Origin: Streptomyces sp. SAJ15
GTDB lineage: Bacteria > Actinomycetota > Actinomycetes > Streptomycetales > Streptomycetaceae
Reading direction: 5' to 3'
DNA length: 64,000 bases
NCBI RefSeq assembly: GCF_007595705.1
Contig: NZ_NISY01000001.1
Coordinates: forward strand, 248,001 to 312,000
Shown here: in pieces, positions 20,079 through 28,577 of the stretch
Layout: every line of letters starts with the position of its first letter
How positions within the stretch are numbered: the stretch's first letter is position 1
The notes under the pieces: generated by a model
What the model saw: only the letters and a program-made list of their open reading frames with translations
Database searches by the model: none
Told to the model about the DNA's origin: nothing
Made by a program: the position numbers and the translations under genes

Positions 20079-20093
20079 CTGACGGTTAGTCAG
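20079..20093. promoter_or_regulatory. CTGAC-N5-GTCAG operator, copy 1
   Basis: CTGACGGTTAGTCAG, a perfect inverted repeat, 16 bases upstream of the acyl-CoA ligase start. It is the first of a family of sites that precede the catabolic operons in this window. Confidence 0.7.
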
Positions 20094-20162
20094 ATGCGCG
20101 CGCTGCGGGGAGGGTAGGGCGTCACGCCTTGCTGGTCCAGAGGCGGCGCGGTTAGCCTATTT

Positions 20163-20177
20163 CTGACGGTGTATCAG
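20163..20177. promoter_or_regulatory. CTGAC-N5-GTCAG operator, copy 2
   Basis: CTGACGGTGTATCAG with one mismatch in the right half, 61 bases upstream of the amidohydrolase ATG. With copy 1 it gives each member of the divergent pair its own site. Confidence 0.65.
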
Positions 20178-20238
20178 ATTCTCGGGTGTGTGCGGACCCG
20201 GTCGCCGGCATCCGAGAGCCCATCGGACGGGAGGCGCC

Positions 20239-21543
20239 ATGGAGCTGCCGCGCATCGTGAGCGTCGACGACCACGTCATCGAACCCGCGCACCTCTTCGA
20301 GACGTGGTTGCCGACGAAGTACCGGGACCGGGGCCCCAGGCCGCTCACGGCCGGGATCGGGGAGCTGGCCTACGTCGGCGGGAAGTACCGGATCACCACC
20401 GACCCCGACGGTCCACCGACCGACTGGTGGGAGTACGAGGGGCAGCTGTTCCCGTACAAGCGGATCATCGCGGCCGTCGGCTTCTCGCGGGACGAGATGA
20501 CGCTGGAGGGGATCACCCGCGAGGAGATGCGGCGCGGCTGCTGGGACCCGAAGGCACGGCTGGCCGACATGGATCTCAACCACGTCGAGGCGTCGCTCTG
20601 CTTCCCCACCTTCCCGCGGTTCTGCGGGCAGACCTTCGCCGAGGCGCACGACAAGGAGGTCGCCCTGGCCTGCGTGCGCGCCTACAACGACTGGATGGTC
20701 GAGGAGTGGTGCGGCGACAGCGCGGGGCGGCTGATCCCGCTCTGCCTCATCCCGCTGTGGGACGTGGAGCTGGCCGTCGCGGAGATCCGCCGGAACGCGG
20801 CGCGCGGGGTCCGCGCGGTGACCTTCAGCGAGATCCCCACCTATCTCGGACTGCCCAGCATCCACTCGGGCCACTGGCACCCCTTCTTCGCCGCCTGCGA
20901 GGAGACGGGCACGGTCGTCAACATGCACATCGGCTCGTCCTCCCAGATGCCCGCCGCCTCCCCGGACGCCCCACCCGCCGTGCAGGCGTCGCTGTCCTTC
21001 AACAACGCCATGGCGTCGATGGCCGACTTCCTGTTCAGCGGGGTGCTGGTTCGCTTCCCCCGGCTGAAGCTCGCCTACAGCGAGGGCCAGATGGGCTGGA
21101 TCCCCTACGCCCTGGAGCGGATGGACGACGTCTGGGAGGAGCACCGCGCGTGGGGCGGCGTCCGCGACCTCATCCCCGAGCCGCCGTCCACGTACTACTA
21201 CCGGCAGATCTTCTGTTGTTTCTTCCGCGACAAACACGGAGTCGCCTCACTCGATGTGGTGGGACGCGACAACGCCACCTTCGAGACCGACTATCCGCAC
21301 GTGGACTCGACCTTCCCGCACACCAAGCAGGTCGCGCTGGAGCATGTGCGGGGGTTGGACGAGGAGACGATCCACAAGCTGATGCGGGGCAACGCGATCC
21401 GGATGCTCGACCTGGATCTGGACCGGGATCCGGACCGGGATAGGGACCGGGGCGTGGCTCGGGACATGGAACGGGGGCTGGACGTCGTGGGGGACCCGCG
21501 CGTGGCTGGTGACCCGGGCGTGGCTCGGGACCTGGACGGGTGA
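20239..21543 (+). CDS. Amidohydrolase family 2 metal-dependent hydrolase/decarboxylase
   Basis: A 434-residue TIM-barrel protein of the amidohydrolase_2 (ACMSD-like) group. Likely metal ligands are His12 in SVDDHVIEP, His230 in NMHIGSSS and Asp351 in FETDYPHVDSTFP. Family members decarboxylate or hydrolyse C-C or C-N bonds in aromatic or cyclic acids. ATG 20239 follows GGGAGG. First gene of an operon with two acyl-CoA dehydrogenases, and behind an operator. The last 43 residues (from about 391) are a low-complexity tail of repeating Asp/Arg/Leu units, encoded by short DNA repeats and absent from the paralogue at 62511. The two paralogues are highly alike elsewhere (for example CFPTFPRFCGQTF). 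Confidence 0.88.
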   Translation: MELPRIVSVDDHVIEPAHLFETWLPTKYRDRGPRPLTAGIGELAYVGGKYRITTDPDGPPTDWWEYEGQLFPYKRIIAAVGFSRDEMTLEGITREEMRRGCWDPKARLADMDLNHVEASLCFPTFPRFCGQTFAEAHDKEVALACVRAYNDWMVEEWCGDSAGRLIPLCLIPLWDVELAVAEIRRNAARGVRAVTFSEIPTYLGLPSIHSGHWHPFFAACEETGTVVNMHIGSSSQMPAASPDAPPAVQASLSFNNAMASMADFLFSGVLVRFPRLKLAYSEGQMGWIPYALERMDDVWEEHRAWGGVRDLIPEPPSTYYYRQIFCCFFRDKHGVASLDVVGRDNATFETDYPHVDSTFPHTKQVALEHVRGLDEETIHKLMRGNAIRMLDLDLDRDPDRDRDRGVARDMERGLDVVGDPRVAGDPGVARDLDG

Positions 21544-21550
21544 GGCGCGG

Positions 21551-22831
21551 GTGGAGCTGGCGGACACCGAGGAGGAACACGACTTCCGGGCGCGGCTGCG
21601 CGCCTGGCTGGGCGAGGCGCTGCGCGAGCTGCCGCCCCGGCCCGACCCGACCGACTGGCCCGCTCGGCGGGCCTACGACTGCGGCTGGCAGCGGATGCTG
21701 TACGAGGCCGGATACGCCGGGCTGCACTGGCCGGTCGAGGCGGGCGGCCGCGGGGCCACCCCGACCCAACACCTGATCTTCCTGGAGGAGACGGAGCTGG
21801 CCGGGGCGCCCTATGTGGGCGCGAACTTCGTCGGCCTGCTGCACGCCGGGCCGACGATCGCCGCCGAGGGCACGGCCGAGCAGCGGGCGCGCTGGCTGCC
21901 GCCGATCCTGCGCGGCGACGAGGTCTGGTGCCAGGGCTTCTCCGAGCCGGAGGCCGGGTCCGACCTGGCGGCCCTGCGCACCCGCGCGGTGCGGGACGGC
22001 GACGCGTACGTGATCACCGGCTCCAAGATCTGGACCTCGCACGCGGAGGTCGCCGACTGGTGCGAACTGCTGGTGCGGACGGGCCCCACGCCGGAGGCAG
22101 ACGGGAGTGCCGGCGCGGGCGGGGACGGACGTACGGGAGGGAGCGGTGGCGCGGGCGGGCGCGCGGACGTGGCCGGCGCTGTGGGCGGGGGCGGACGTAC
22201 GGGCGGGGGCGGGGGTGGGCCGAGGCACCGGGGCATCACCTGGTTGGCGATGCCGATGGACGCGCCGGGGGTGACGGTGCGGCCGCTGCGCACGCTCGCC
22301 GGCACGGCGGAGTTCGCCGAGGTCTTCCTGGACGAGGTGCGGGTGCCGGTCGGCCACCGGATCGGGGCGGAGAACGACGGCTGGCGGGTGAGCATGGTGA
22401 CCCTGTCCTTCGAACGCGGCACCGCCTTCGTGGGGGAGGTCGTCGCCTGCCGACGCGTACTGGGGGAGTTGGCCCGCGCCGCGCGGGCCAACGGCACCTG
22501 GGACGACGCCGTGCTGCGCCGCCGCCTGGGGCGGCTGCACGCCGACTTCACCGCCCTGTGGCGGCTCACCCAGTGGAACGTCGCCGCGGCCCAGCGCACG
22601 GGCGGTGTGCCGGGTGCCGGCGCCTCCGTCTTCAAGCTCCGTTACGCCGACGCCCGGCAGGAGCTGTTCGAGGCGGCGGCCGAGGTGCTGGGCGCGGACG
22701 CCCTCGACGCCGACCGGGAATGGGTCGCGGCCCGGCTCTCCGCGCTCGCGTACACCATCGCCGCCGGCACCTCCGAGATCCAGCGGACGATCGTCGCCGA
22801 GCGCGTCCTCGGCCTGCCGCGGGGACGGTGA
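21551..22831 (+). CDS. Acyl-CoA dehydrogenase, FadE type (first subunit of a pair)
   Basis: A 426-residue FAD-dependent alpha,beta-desaturase of acyl-CoA esters. It shows the FAD/substrate motif WCQGFSEPEAGSDLAALRT, the segment GSKIWTSHAEVADW, and the end signature AAGTSEIQRTIVAERVLGLPRGR. In the human medium-chain enzyme the catalytic Glu precedes GTS; here that place is Ala, as in mycobacterial ChsE-like heteromeric enzymes. GTG 21551 lies 8 bases after the amidohydrolase stop. A Gly-rich insert of about 45 residues (about 181-225, DNA 22092-22227) interrupts the domain just before RHRGITWLAMPMD. The stop overlaps a GTG in frame with the next gene. Confidence 0.9.
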   Translation: MELADTEEEHDFRARLRAWLGEALRELPPRPDPTDWPARRAYDCGWQRMLYEAGYAGLHWPVEAGGRGATPTQHLIFLEETELAGAPYVGANFVGLLHAGPTIAAEGTAEQRARWLPPILRGDEVWCQGFSEPEAGSDLAALRTRAVRDGDAYVITGSKIWTSHAEVADWCELLVRTGPTPEADGSAGAGGDGRTGGSGGAGGRADVAGAVGGGGRTGGGGGGPRHRGITWLAMPMDAPGVTVRPLRTLAGTAEFAEVFLDEVRVPVGHRIGAENDGWRVSMVTLSFERGTAFVGEVVACRRVLGELARAARANGTWDDAVLRRRLGRLHADFTALWRLTQWNVAAAQRTGGVPGAGASVFKLRYADARQELFEAAAEVLGADALDADREWVAARLSALAYTIAAGTSEIQRTIVAERVLGLPRGR

Positions 22832-22839
22832 ACCCAAGC

Positions 22840-24099
22840 ATGGACTTCCAGCTCACCGACGACCAACGGGCCCTGCGGGCCGGAGTGCGGGACATCCTGT
22901 CCCGTCATGCCGACCGCGCGGCGCTGCGCGCGTATGTGGACGGCCCGCCCGGAGAAGCGGCCGGGCGGCCGCCGGGAGCGGCGGGGTGGGCGGGGCCGGC
23001 GGAGCCGGAGGGGCCGGTGGGCGCTGCCTCCGGGGCGGTCGGGCCGGCCTCCGGGGCGGTCGGGCCGGCCTCCGGGGCGGTCGGCGAGACCTCCGGGGCG
23101 GTCGGGCCGGTCTCCGGGGCGGTCGGGCCGGTCTCCGGGGCGGTCGGCGAGACCTTCGGGATGGTCGGTAGGTGGTGGCGCGAACTGGGAGCGGCCGGCT
23201 TCTTCGGGTTACGGCTCCCCGAGGCCGACGGCGGGGTCGGCCTTGCGCTGCCGGAGGCGGTGCTGGCCTTCGAGGAGACCGGGCGCTTCCTGCTCCCCGG
23301 GCCGCTCGTCGCCACCCATCTGGCGGCGCCTCTGGTCCCGGGCGCGGCACGGGGCGACACGGTGGTCACGGCGTACGACCCGGGGTCCGCCGGCGGACGG
23401 CTCGTCGAGCATCTGACCGCCTCCGACGCCGTGCTCGTGCTCGACGACGCCGCGGTACGCGTCCTGCCCGCCCAGGAGCTGGCGCGCTCCGCGCGGCCGC
23501 TGCGCTCGCTGGATCCGGCCACGCCGCTGCACCGGGCCGCCGCACCGGGCATGGCCGGGTGGAAGACCGGGACTGGGACCGGGGCCGGGGCCGGGGCCGA
23601 CGCGGTGGACGGTGGCGAGGCGGCGGGTGGGCGTTCCGCGCCGACGGCGGCCGTGCTGCGCCGGGAGGCCGTTCTCCTCACCGCCGCCCAGCAGCTGGGC
23701 AGCGCGGCCCGTACCGTCGAGACGGCCGTGGAGCACGCCCGCCGACGCCGCCAGTTCGGCCGGCCCATCGGGGCCTTCCAGGCCGTACAGCACCGCTGCG
23801 CGCGGATGCTCGTCCGGGTGGAGCTGGCGCGCGCCGCCGTCTACGCCGCCGCGGTGACGGCTGACCCGACGGAGGTCGCGGCGGCCAAGCTGCTCGCGGA
23901 CGAGGCGGCGGTGCGCAACGCCCGCGACTGCCTCCAGGTGCACGGAGGAACGGGCTTCACCTGGGAGTCCGACGTCCATCTCCATCTCAAGCGGGCGTGG
24001 CTGCGGGCGAGTCGGTGGGCGACCGCCGCCGAGGCGGAGGAGGAGCTCGCGAGGGCACTGCTGACGAACGAGCGAGATATGGCTTTTGGGTGGATTTGA
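22840..24099 (+). CDS. Acyl-CoA dehydrogenase, FadE type (second subunit), with heptapeptide repeats
   Basis: A 419-residue partner of the preceding dehydrogenase. The N-terminal domain (MDFQLTDDQRALRAGVRDIL) and C-terminal domain (EHARRRRQFGRPIGAFQAVQHR, DCLQVHGGTGFTWESDVHLHLKR) are typical, while the middle beta domain is divergent, as in the non-FAD-binding half of alpha2beta2 ChsE enzymes. A GTG at 22828 overlapping the upstream stop (GTGA) is an alternative, translationally coupled start. Residues about 64-105 are six exact heptad-length repeats of the SGAVGPA type encoded by a 21-bp minisatellite, followed by a Gly/Ala-rich second insert near residues 238-265. Third gene of the operon. 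Confidence 0.88.
   Translation: MDFQLTDDQRALRAGVRDILSRHADRAALRAYVDGPPGEAAGRPPGAAGWAGPAEPEGPVGAASGAVGPASGAVGPASGAVGETSGAVGPVSGAVGPVSGAVGETFGMVGRWWRELGAAGFFGLRLPEADGGVGLALPEAVLAFEETGRFLLPGPLVATHLAAPLVPGAARGDTVVTAYDPGSAGGRLVEHLTASDAVLVLDDAAVRVLPAQELARSARPLRSLDPATPLHRAAAPGMAGWKTGTGTGAGAGADAVDGGEAAGGRSAPTAAVLRREAVLLTAAQQLGSAARTVETAVEHARRRRQFGRPIGAFQAVQHRCARMLVRVELARAAVYAAAVTADPTEVAAAKLLADEAAVRNARDCLQVHGGTGFTWESDVHLHLKRAWLRASRWATAAEAEEELARALLTNERDMAFGWI
23029..23154 (+). repeat. 21-bp in-frame minisatellite inside an acyl-CoA dehydrogenase
   Basis: Six tandem 21-bp units of the form TCCGGGGCGGTCGGGCCGG plus two bases, each encoding SGAVGPA, SGAVGET or SGAVGPV. A seventh decayed copy follows. The reading frame is kept throughout. 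Confidence 0.9.
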
Positions 24100-24533
24100 G
24101 GGGATTGATGGTGCGAGAGGGATGGCGTCGTACACCGTTGGACTTCTCAGTCCGGGCAGGTTACCGAGCGTTGATATCGGGTTGTGTCCTAGGTGTGACT
24201 CGTCACAAGGGGGAGTCGGCGTTCCGCTCGGGTACCCTCCGTGGGGTGCGAGTGGTTGCGAGGCGCGATGTTCCCGGAGTCGCCAGGAGGGCGGCGCCGG
24301 AGCATGCGATGCCCGCCGCTTGCGGGCAGCGGGGGCGCGTGGTGCGCCATTGTTCGACTCCCGGCGGTGTGCGTCGCACAGTATGCAGCACCCGTACTCC
24401 TTGGCGCTGGAATATGCCCGAAGCGCTTGTTGGCGTGACTGTACGTCAACCATGCTGTCTCGCAGGAGAGTCACAGTCCGTGACCCTTTCGAGGTGTGAC
24501 GCCATGTGTCCGCCGGTTCGGATGGTGTGAACG
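24100..24533. other. 434-base intergenic region with palindromes
   Basis: No convincing gene. It holds a perfect 14-bp palindrome TGTGACTCGTCACA (24194-24207), which contains GTG-N6-CAC as in the published Streptomyces Crp consensus. A hairpin lies at 24311-24327 (GCCCGC/GCGGGC). A BldD-like box lies at 24471-24483, just before the ATPase gene. Base composition is less GC-extreme than the genes, which fits a regulatory region. Confidence 0.5.
24471..24483. promoter_or_regulatory. BldD-like operator
   Basis: TCACAGTCCGTGA fits the published BldD consensus TNAC-N5-GTNA and is a perfect inverted repeat in its arms, 50 bases before the GTG of the ATP-binding protein. Binding is inferred only from the motif. 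Confidence 0.4.
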
Positions 24534-25013
24534 GTGCAGGTGCTTCAGGTGCAGATGGAGGTCCGGCCTGACCCCGCAGAAGTGGGTCGGGCCCGGCGGT
24601 GGGCCCGTTCACGGCTCGCCGGTTCGGGAATAGGCGTCGATGAGCCGCTGGCCGAGACCCTCATCCTCCTGATCTCCGAACTCGTCACCAACGCCGTCGT
24701 GCACACCGGCTGTTCCGCCGTGCTGGTGATCCACCTGCCCCGCCAGTCCCAGGGTGCGCCGCCGGTCGGCTCCTCCGCGGTGAGCACCGTGCGCGTCGAG
24801 GTCGCCGACACCAGCGCCCGCGCGCCCCGGCAGCGGCACGCCGACGAGGCGGCGACCAACGGGCGCGGGCTGGAGCTCGTCGACGGCCTCGCCGACCGCT
24901 GGGGCTGGCACCGCGAGGGCGCAGGCAAGCGCATCTGGTGCGAAGTGGACCGCTGCGAGCCGGTGCTGGCGGGGGCGTATGAGCCGTCGTGCGCCGTGTC
25001 GAACCGCGTGTAG
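24534..25013 (+). CDS. HATPase_c ATP-binding regulatory protein (RsbW/anti-sigma type)
   Basis: A 159-residue GHKL-fold protein of the kind abundant in Streptomyces. It has the N-box ELVTNAVVH (about residues 50-58) and a G-box GRGLELVDGLADRWG (about 121-135) but no histidine-phosphotransfer domain. Family members phosphorylate anti-sigma-factor antagonists or bind sigma factors. No antagonist or sigma partner is adjacent, so its partner must be elsewhere. GTG 24534 was chosen; a long, palindrome-rich leader lies upstream. It is not part of the catabolic regulon by its promoter. Confidence 0.85.
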   Translation: MQVLQVQMEVRPDPAEVGRARRWARSRLAGSGIGVDEPLAETLILLISELVTNAVVHTGCSAVLVIHLPRQSQGAPPVGSSAVSTVRVEVADTSARAPRQRHADEAATNGRGLELVDGLADRWGWHREGAGKRIWCEVDRCEPVLAGAYEPSCAVSNRV

Positions 25014-25268
25014 CCCACAAAGTCCAGACCAGGTGTTGACGCGGCGTGCCGCCGTGATCACCCTGGATGCAGCGATTCGTCGCGAGGGGACGCCGAGGCC
25101 CCTGCGTCGGCAGGGTTGGTCCTCGGCGAGTGCGGGTCGCGTCCCGGCGCGATACCAGGGCGTTGGCGCCGGAGACGGGTGGCGGTGCGACGTGCCGTGC
25201 TCGGGGTGCGCATGGGCGCACCGCCGCCCGACCGATCCGCCCGTCCCCTCGTGACGAGGTCGGCGTGG

Positions 25269-26195
25269 CTAGAGCACGGCGACCGGGGCCACCGGCGCGC
25301 CCGTTCCGCCGGTGAACGGCTCGGGCGTCGCCGACAGCAGGAACGCGTACCGTCCCTCCTGCGCGCAGGCCGCCGCCAGCTCCTCCAGATTCCAGTTCTG
25401 CCCCTGTGGCATGCCCATCTCGACGAGGTGGAGCGCGTGCACCGGCAGCCAGAGGTCATCGATCTCGGGCGGGACGATCTCGAAGGTCAGCGTGTCGTTC
25501 GCGACGGCGGCGACGTCCCGGGCGTGGAACCACTCCGGGGTGCGGATCGACAGACCGGGGGAGGGGAAGGCGTACCCCTGCCTGTCGCCCTCCAGATACC
25601 GCCGCATCTGCCCGGTCCGCACGAGCGCGACGTCCCCGGCGCGGACCCGGACCCCGCCCAACTCCTCGGCCGCCTCCAGGTCCTCGGGTGTGACCGCGTG
25701 GTCGCCGGGGAGCGCCGGCACGCCGTGGGCACGCGCCACATCGAGGAGCACCCCGCGAGAGACAAGGTGCCGGACGGTGCCGATGCCGCCGAACGTCGCC
25801 CGGCCGTGGGCGCTGACGGAGTCGGCGGGGCGTCCGTTGTAGAGCACGCCCGAGTGCGAGACATGGGCCAGGGCGTCCCAGTGGGTACCGGCCTGGAGTC
25901 CCATCGTCACGGCGTCGTCGCTGGTGGCGACCGCGCCGGCGCCGAACAGCTCGACATTGACGCCGGTCATGGTGTGCAGCGGGTTGATCCGCCCGGGGAT
26001 CAACCCGGTCTGTGGGCCGTCGTGCTGGAGCGGTATGACGAGCGGGATCCGGCGGCCGGTGGTCACGGTGGCGACTGCCGACCGCACCACCGCGTCGGTG
26101 ACCAGATTGAGCGTGCCGATCTCGTCCTCCGCTCCCCAGCGGCCCCAGTTGTTGACGCGCTTGGCGATCTCGTGGAACGCGGCCGGCATGGGCAT
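25269..26195 (-). CDS. Cyclase-family metal-dependent hydrolase
   Basis: A 308-residue member of the cyclase/kynurenine-formamidase-like family (PF04199). The metal motif is QAGTHWDALAHV (His, Asp, His; about residues 92-103), with a further His near the HALHLVEMG segment. Relatives hydrolyse N-formyl or lactone/amide bonds of cyclic compounds. ATG 26195 is preceded by GAGGAGG at 8 bases. Divergent from the SDR operon with an operator between them, which supports a role in the same catabolic pathway. A substrate cannot be assigned. Confidence 0.88.
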   Translation of the reverse strand: MPMPAAFHEIAKRVNNWGRWGAEDEIGTLNLVTDAVVRSAVATVTTGRRIPLVIPLQHDGPQTGLIPGRINPLHTMTGVNVELFGAGAVATSDDAVTMGLQAGTHWDALAHVSHSGVLYNGRPADSVSAHGRATFGGIGTVRHLVSRGVLLDVARAHGVPALPGDHAVTPEDLEAAEELGGVRVRAGDVALVRTGQMRRYLEGDRQGYAFPSPGLSIRTPEWFHARDVAAVANDTLTFEIVPPEIDDLWLPVHALHLVEMGMPQGQNWNLEELAAACAQEGRYAFLLSATPEPFTGGTGAPVAPVAVL

Positions 26196-26241
26196 GGGGG
26201 CCTCCTCGGGGCTTGCGCTCGGCTGTCGTCTGCCCAAAAAT

Positions 26242-26256
26242 CTAACGGACCGTCAG
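26242..26256. promoter_or_regulatory. CTGAC-N5-GTCAG operator, copy 3
   Basis: CTAACGGACCGTCAG, one mismatch in the left half, 47 bases upstream of the cyclase start and in the shared promoter region of the divergent SDR operon. Confidence 0.6.
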
Positions 26257-26269
26257 AAACTCCGGGAGG

Positions 26270-26400
26270 GGAATCCCCGGAGGGGACCGCCGGAACGCAC
26301 CACGGCGGACGGACCGCGGCGGACGGACCGTGTCGGACGCACCGCAGTGGACGGACCGTGGCGGACGGGCGGCAGCGGAGGGGCGGCAGCGGACGGAAGG
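26270..26400. repeat. GC repeats upstream of the SDR gene
   Basis: Imperfect tandem units of about 14-16 bases built around GCGGACGGACCG fill the SDR leader. No ORF is supported. They separate the operator from the SDR start. Confidence 0.65.
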
Positions 26401-26409
26401 GGATGCGGC

Positions 26410-27321
26410 GTGGACGGCTTCCTGGCGGGGAAGGTGGTCGCCGTGACCGGCGCCGGTCGCGGCATCGGCCGGGCCGTGGCCCTGGCCTGTGCGGCCGAGG
26501 GCGCGAAGGTCGTCGTCAACGACTACGGCGTCTCGCTCGCCGGCGGCGAGCCCACCAGCCAGGTCGCCACCGCGGTGGTCAAGGAGATCGAGGCGGGCGG
26601 CGGCCGGGCGGCGGCCGTCACGGACGACGTGTCGACCATGGCGGGCGGCCAGCGCGTGGTGGACACCGCGCTGGAGCGCTTCGGCCGGCTCGACGGTGCC
26701 GTCTGCGTCGCCGGAATCCTGCGCGAACGCATGCTCTTCAACATGACCGAGGAGGAGTGGGACCCGGTCATCGCCACCCATCTGAAGGGCACCTTCACCG
26801 TCTTCCGTGCCGCGTCGGCCGTGATGCGCCGCCAGCGCTCCGGCACCCTGATCGGCTTCACCAGCGGCAACCACCAGGGCAGCGTCGCCCAGGCCAACTA
26901 CGCCTCCGCCAAGGGCGGCATCATCTCCCTGGTCCGCAGCGCCGCCCTCGGGCTGCACAGGTACGGCGTCACGGCCAACTGCGTCGCCCCGGTGGCCCGC
27001 ACCCGCATGTCCGCCCAGGTGCCGATGGAGCTGACCGAGATCGGCGAACCGGAGGACGTCGCCGCGCTGGTCGTCTACCTGCTCAGCGAGCCGGCGCGCC
27101 GGGAGGGCATCACCGGGCAGGTCTACACCGTCGCCGGGTCCAAGATCGCCGTCTGGGCGCAGCCCCGCGAGCTGCGCGCCGCGTACGTCGACGGCGGCTG
27201 GACGCCGGAGCGCATCGCCGAACTCCTCCCCGGCACCGTGGGAACCGACCCGATGCCCCTGCTGGCCCACTTGGAGGAGCTGGCCGCCGCCGCGGCCGCC
27301 GACCACCGCCCCAACGCATGA
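26410..27321 (+). CDS. Short-chain dehydrogenase/reductase (multifunctional-enzyme-2-like)
   Basis: A 303-residue SDR. Cofactor motif TGAGRGIG near residues 14-21, followed by a VVNDYG segment, active-site Ser in FTSGNHQGSVAQANYASAK, with YxxxK at YASAK. The C-terminal extension past residue 250 resembles the 3-hydroxyacyl-CoA dehydrogenase part of peroxisomal multifunctional enzyme type 2. It probably oxidises a 3-hydroxyacyl-CoA. GTG 26410 gives the family N-terminus (MDGFLAGKVVAVTGAG). First gene of an operon with a FadE, an aldehyde dehydrogenase and an alcohol dehydrogenase. Confidence 0.88.
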   Translation: MDGFLAGKVVAVTGAGRGIGRAVALACAAEGAKVVVNDYGVSLAGGEPTSQVATAVVKEIEAGGGRAAAVTDDVSTMAGGQRVVDTALERFGRLDGAVCVAGILRERMLFNMTEEEWDPVIATHLKGTFTVFRAASAVMRRQRSGTLIGFTSGNHQGSVAQANYASAKGGIISLVRSAALGLHRYGVTANCVAPVARTRMSAQVPMELTEIGEPEDVAALVVYLLSEPARREGITGQVYTVAGSKIAVWAQPRELRAAYVDGGWTPERIAELLPGTVGTDPMPLLAHLEELAAAAAADHRPNA

Positions 27322-27345
27322 GACCACCAGAGGGCGGGTGACGTC

Positions 27346-28533
27346 GTGGACTTCGCATTCGGACCGGAGGACGAGCGGTTCCGCGCCGAGGCGCGCGACT
27401 GGCTCGCCGCACACCCCGCCGACGACACCCCGCGCGCCTGGGAGCGCCGGTTGGGGGAGGGCGGCTGGATCGGCCTCGGCTGGGACCGCGGCCACGGCGG
27501 CTTCGGGAACCGCGCCGCCACCGTGACCCAGCAGGTGGTCTGGGCCGAGGAGTACGCTCGCGCCGGCGCCCCCGCCCGCCTCGGGCACATCGGCGAGAAC
27601 CTCCTCGCGCCCACCCTGCTGGCCTTCGGCGACGAGCCGCAGCGCCACCGCTTCCTGCCGCCCATCGCGCGGGGCGAGGAGCTGTGGTGCCAGGGCTACT
27701 CGGAGCCCGGGGCGGGCTCCGACCTCGCCGGACTGCGCACCGCCGCCGTCCGCGACGCGGCCGGCGGCTACCGCGTCACCGGGCAGAAGGTCTGGACGTC
27801 GCTGGCCCAGGAGGCCGACTGGTGCTTCGTCCTGGCGCGCACCGAGCCCGGTTCACAACGCCACCATGGTCTCTCCTTTCTGCTGGTTCCGATGGACCAG
27901 CCCGGTCGGGTCGAGGTCCGTCCCATCCGCCAGCTGACCGGGACGGCCGAGTTCAACGAGGTGTTCTTCGACGGTGCGCTGTCCCGCTCCGAACACCTCG
28001 TCGGTGGGCCGGGCAACGGCTGGCGGGTGGCCATGGGCCTGCTCGCCGTGGAGCGCGGGGTCTCCACCTTGGCCCAGCAGATCGGCTTCGCCCAGGAGCT
28101 GAGCCGGATCGTGCGGCTGGCCCTGACCACCGGTGCCGCGCGCGACCCCGTGATACGCGATCGGCTGGTGCGGCAGTGGGCCGAACTGCAGACCATGCGC
28201 TGGCACGCCCTGCGCACGCTCGGCGCCTCCGCGGGTCCCGGCGCCCCCAGCGTCGCCAAGCTGCTGTGGGGCGGCTGGCACCAGCGGCTCGGCGAGCTGG
28301 CCGTGCAGGTGCGGGGCGCCACGGCGGCGCTCGGGCCGACGGACTGGGAGCCCGATCGTCCCTATGAACTCGACGCCCTGCAACGCCTCTTTCTCTTCTC
28401 ACGCGCGGACACGATCTACGGCGGCTCGGACGAGATCCAGCGCAACATCATCGCCGAGCGTGTGCTTCACCTCCCCAAGGAACGAGGACCCGGACCAGGC
28501 GGTGGACGGGGCGCCGCGGACGCCGACCCCTAG
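27346..28533 (+). CDS. Acyl-CoA dehydrogenase, FadE type
   Basis: A 395-residue dehydrogenase of normal length without low-complexity insertion, except for a Gly-rich C-terminal tail (GPGPGGGRGAADADP). FAD/substrate motifs WCQGYSEPGAGSDLAGLRT and GQKVWTSLAQEADW, C-terminal signature YGGSDEIQRNIIAERVLHLP. GTG 27346 follows GAGGGCGGG. It lies 24 bases behind the SDR gene and in front of the aldehyde dehydrogenase. A good internal control for the expanded FadE paralogues. Confidence 0.9.
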   Translation: MDFAFGPEDERFRAEARDWLAAHPADDTPRAWERRLGEGGWIGLGWDRGHGGFGNRAATVTQQVVWAEEYARAGAPARLGHIGENLLAPTLLAFGDEPQRHRFLPPIARGEELWCQGYSEPGAGSDLAGLRTAAVRDAAGGYRVTGQKVWTSLAQEADWCFVLARTEPGSQRHHGLSFLLVPMDQPGRVEVRPIRQLTGTAEFNEVFFDGALSRSEHLVGGPGNGWRVAMGLLAVERGVSTLAQQIGFAQELSRIVRLALTTGAARDPVIRDRLVRQWAELQTMRWHALRTLGASAGPGAPSVAKLLWGGWHQRLGELAVQVRGATAALGPTDWEPDRPYELDALQRLFLFSRADTIYGGSDEIQRNIIAERVLHLPKERGPGPGGGRGAADADP

Positions 28534-28577
28534 GGCGTACGGCGGCTGCCCCCACCCGGGCGGAAGGACTCACGGGC

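Noticed and set aside
21928..24099. A 723-codon frame spanning both FadE genes
   Set aside because: Its first 300 codons are out of frame with the first FadE; the real gene is the second FadE from 22840.
24189..24449. Short minus-strand ORF in the 24.1-24.5 kb gap
   Set aside because: No ribosome site, no family match, and overlaps likely regulatory palindromes.
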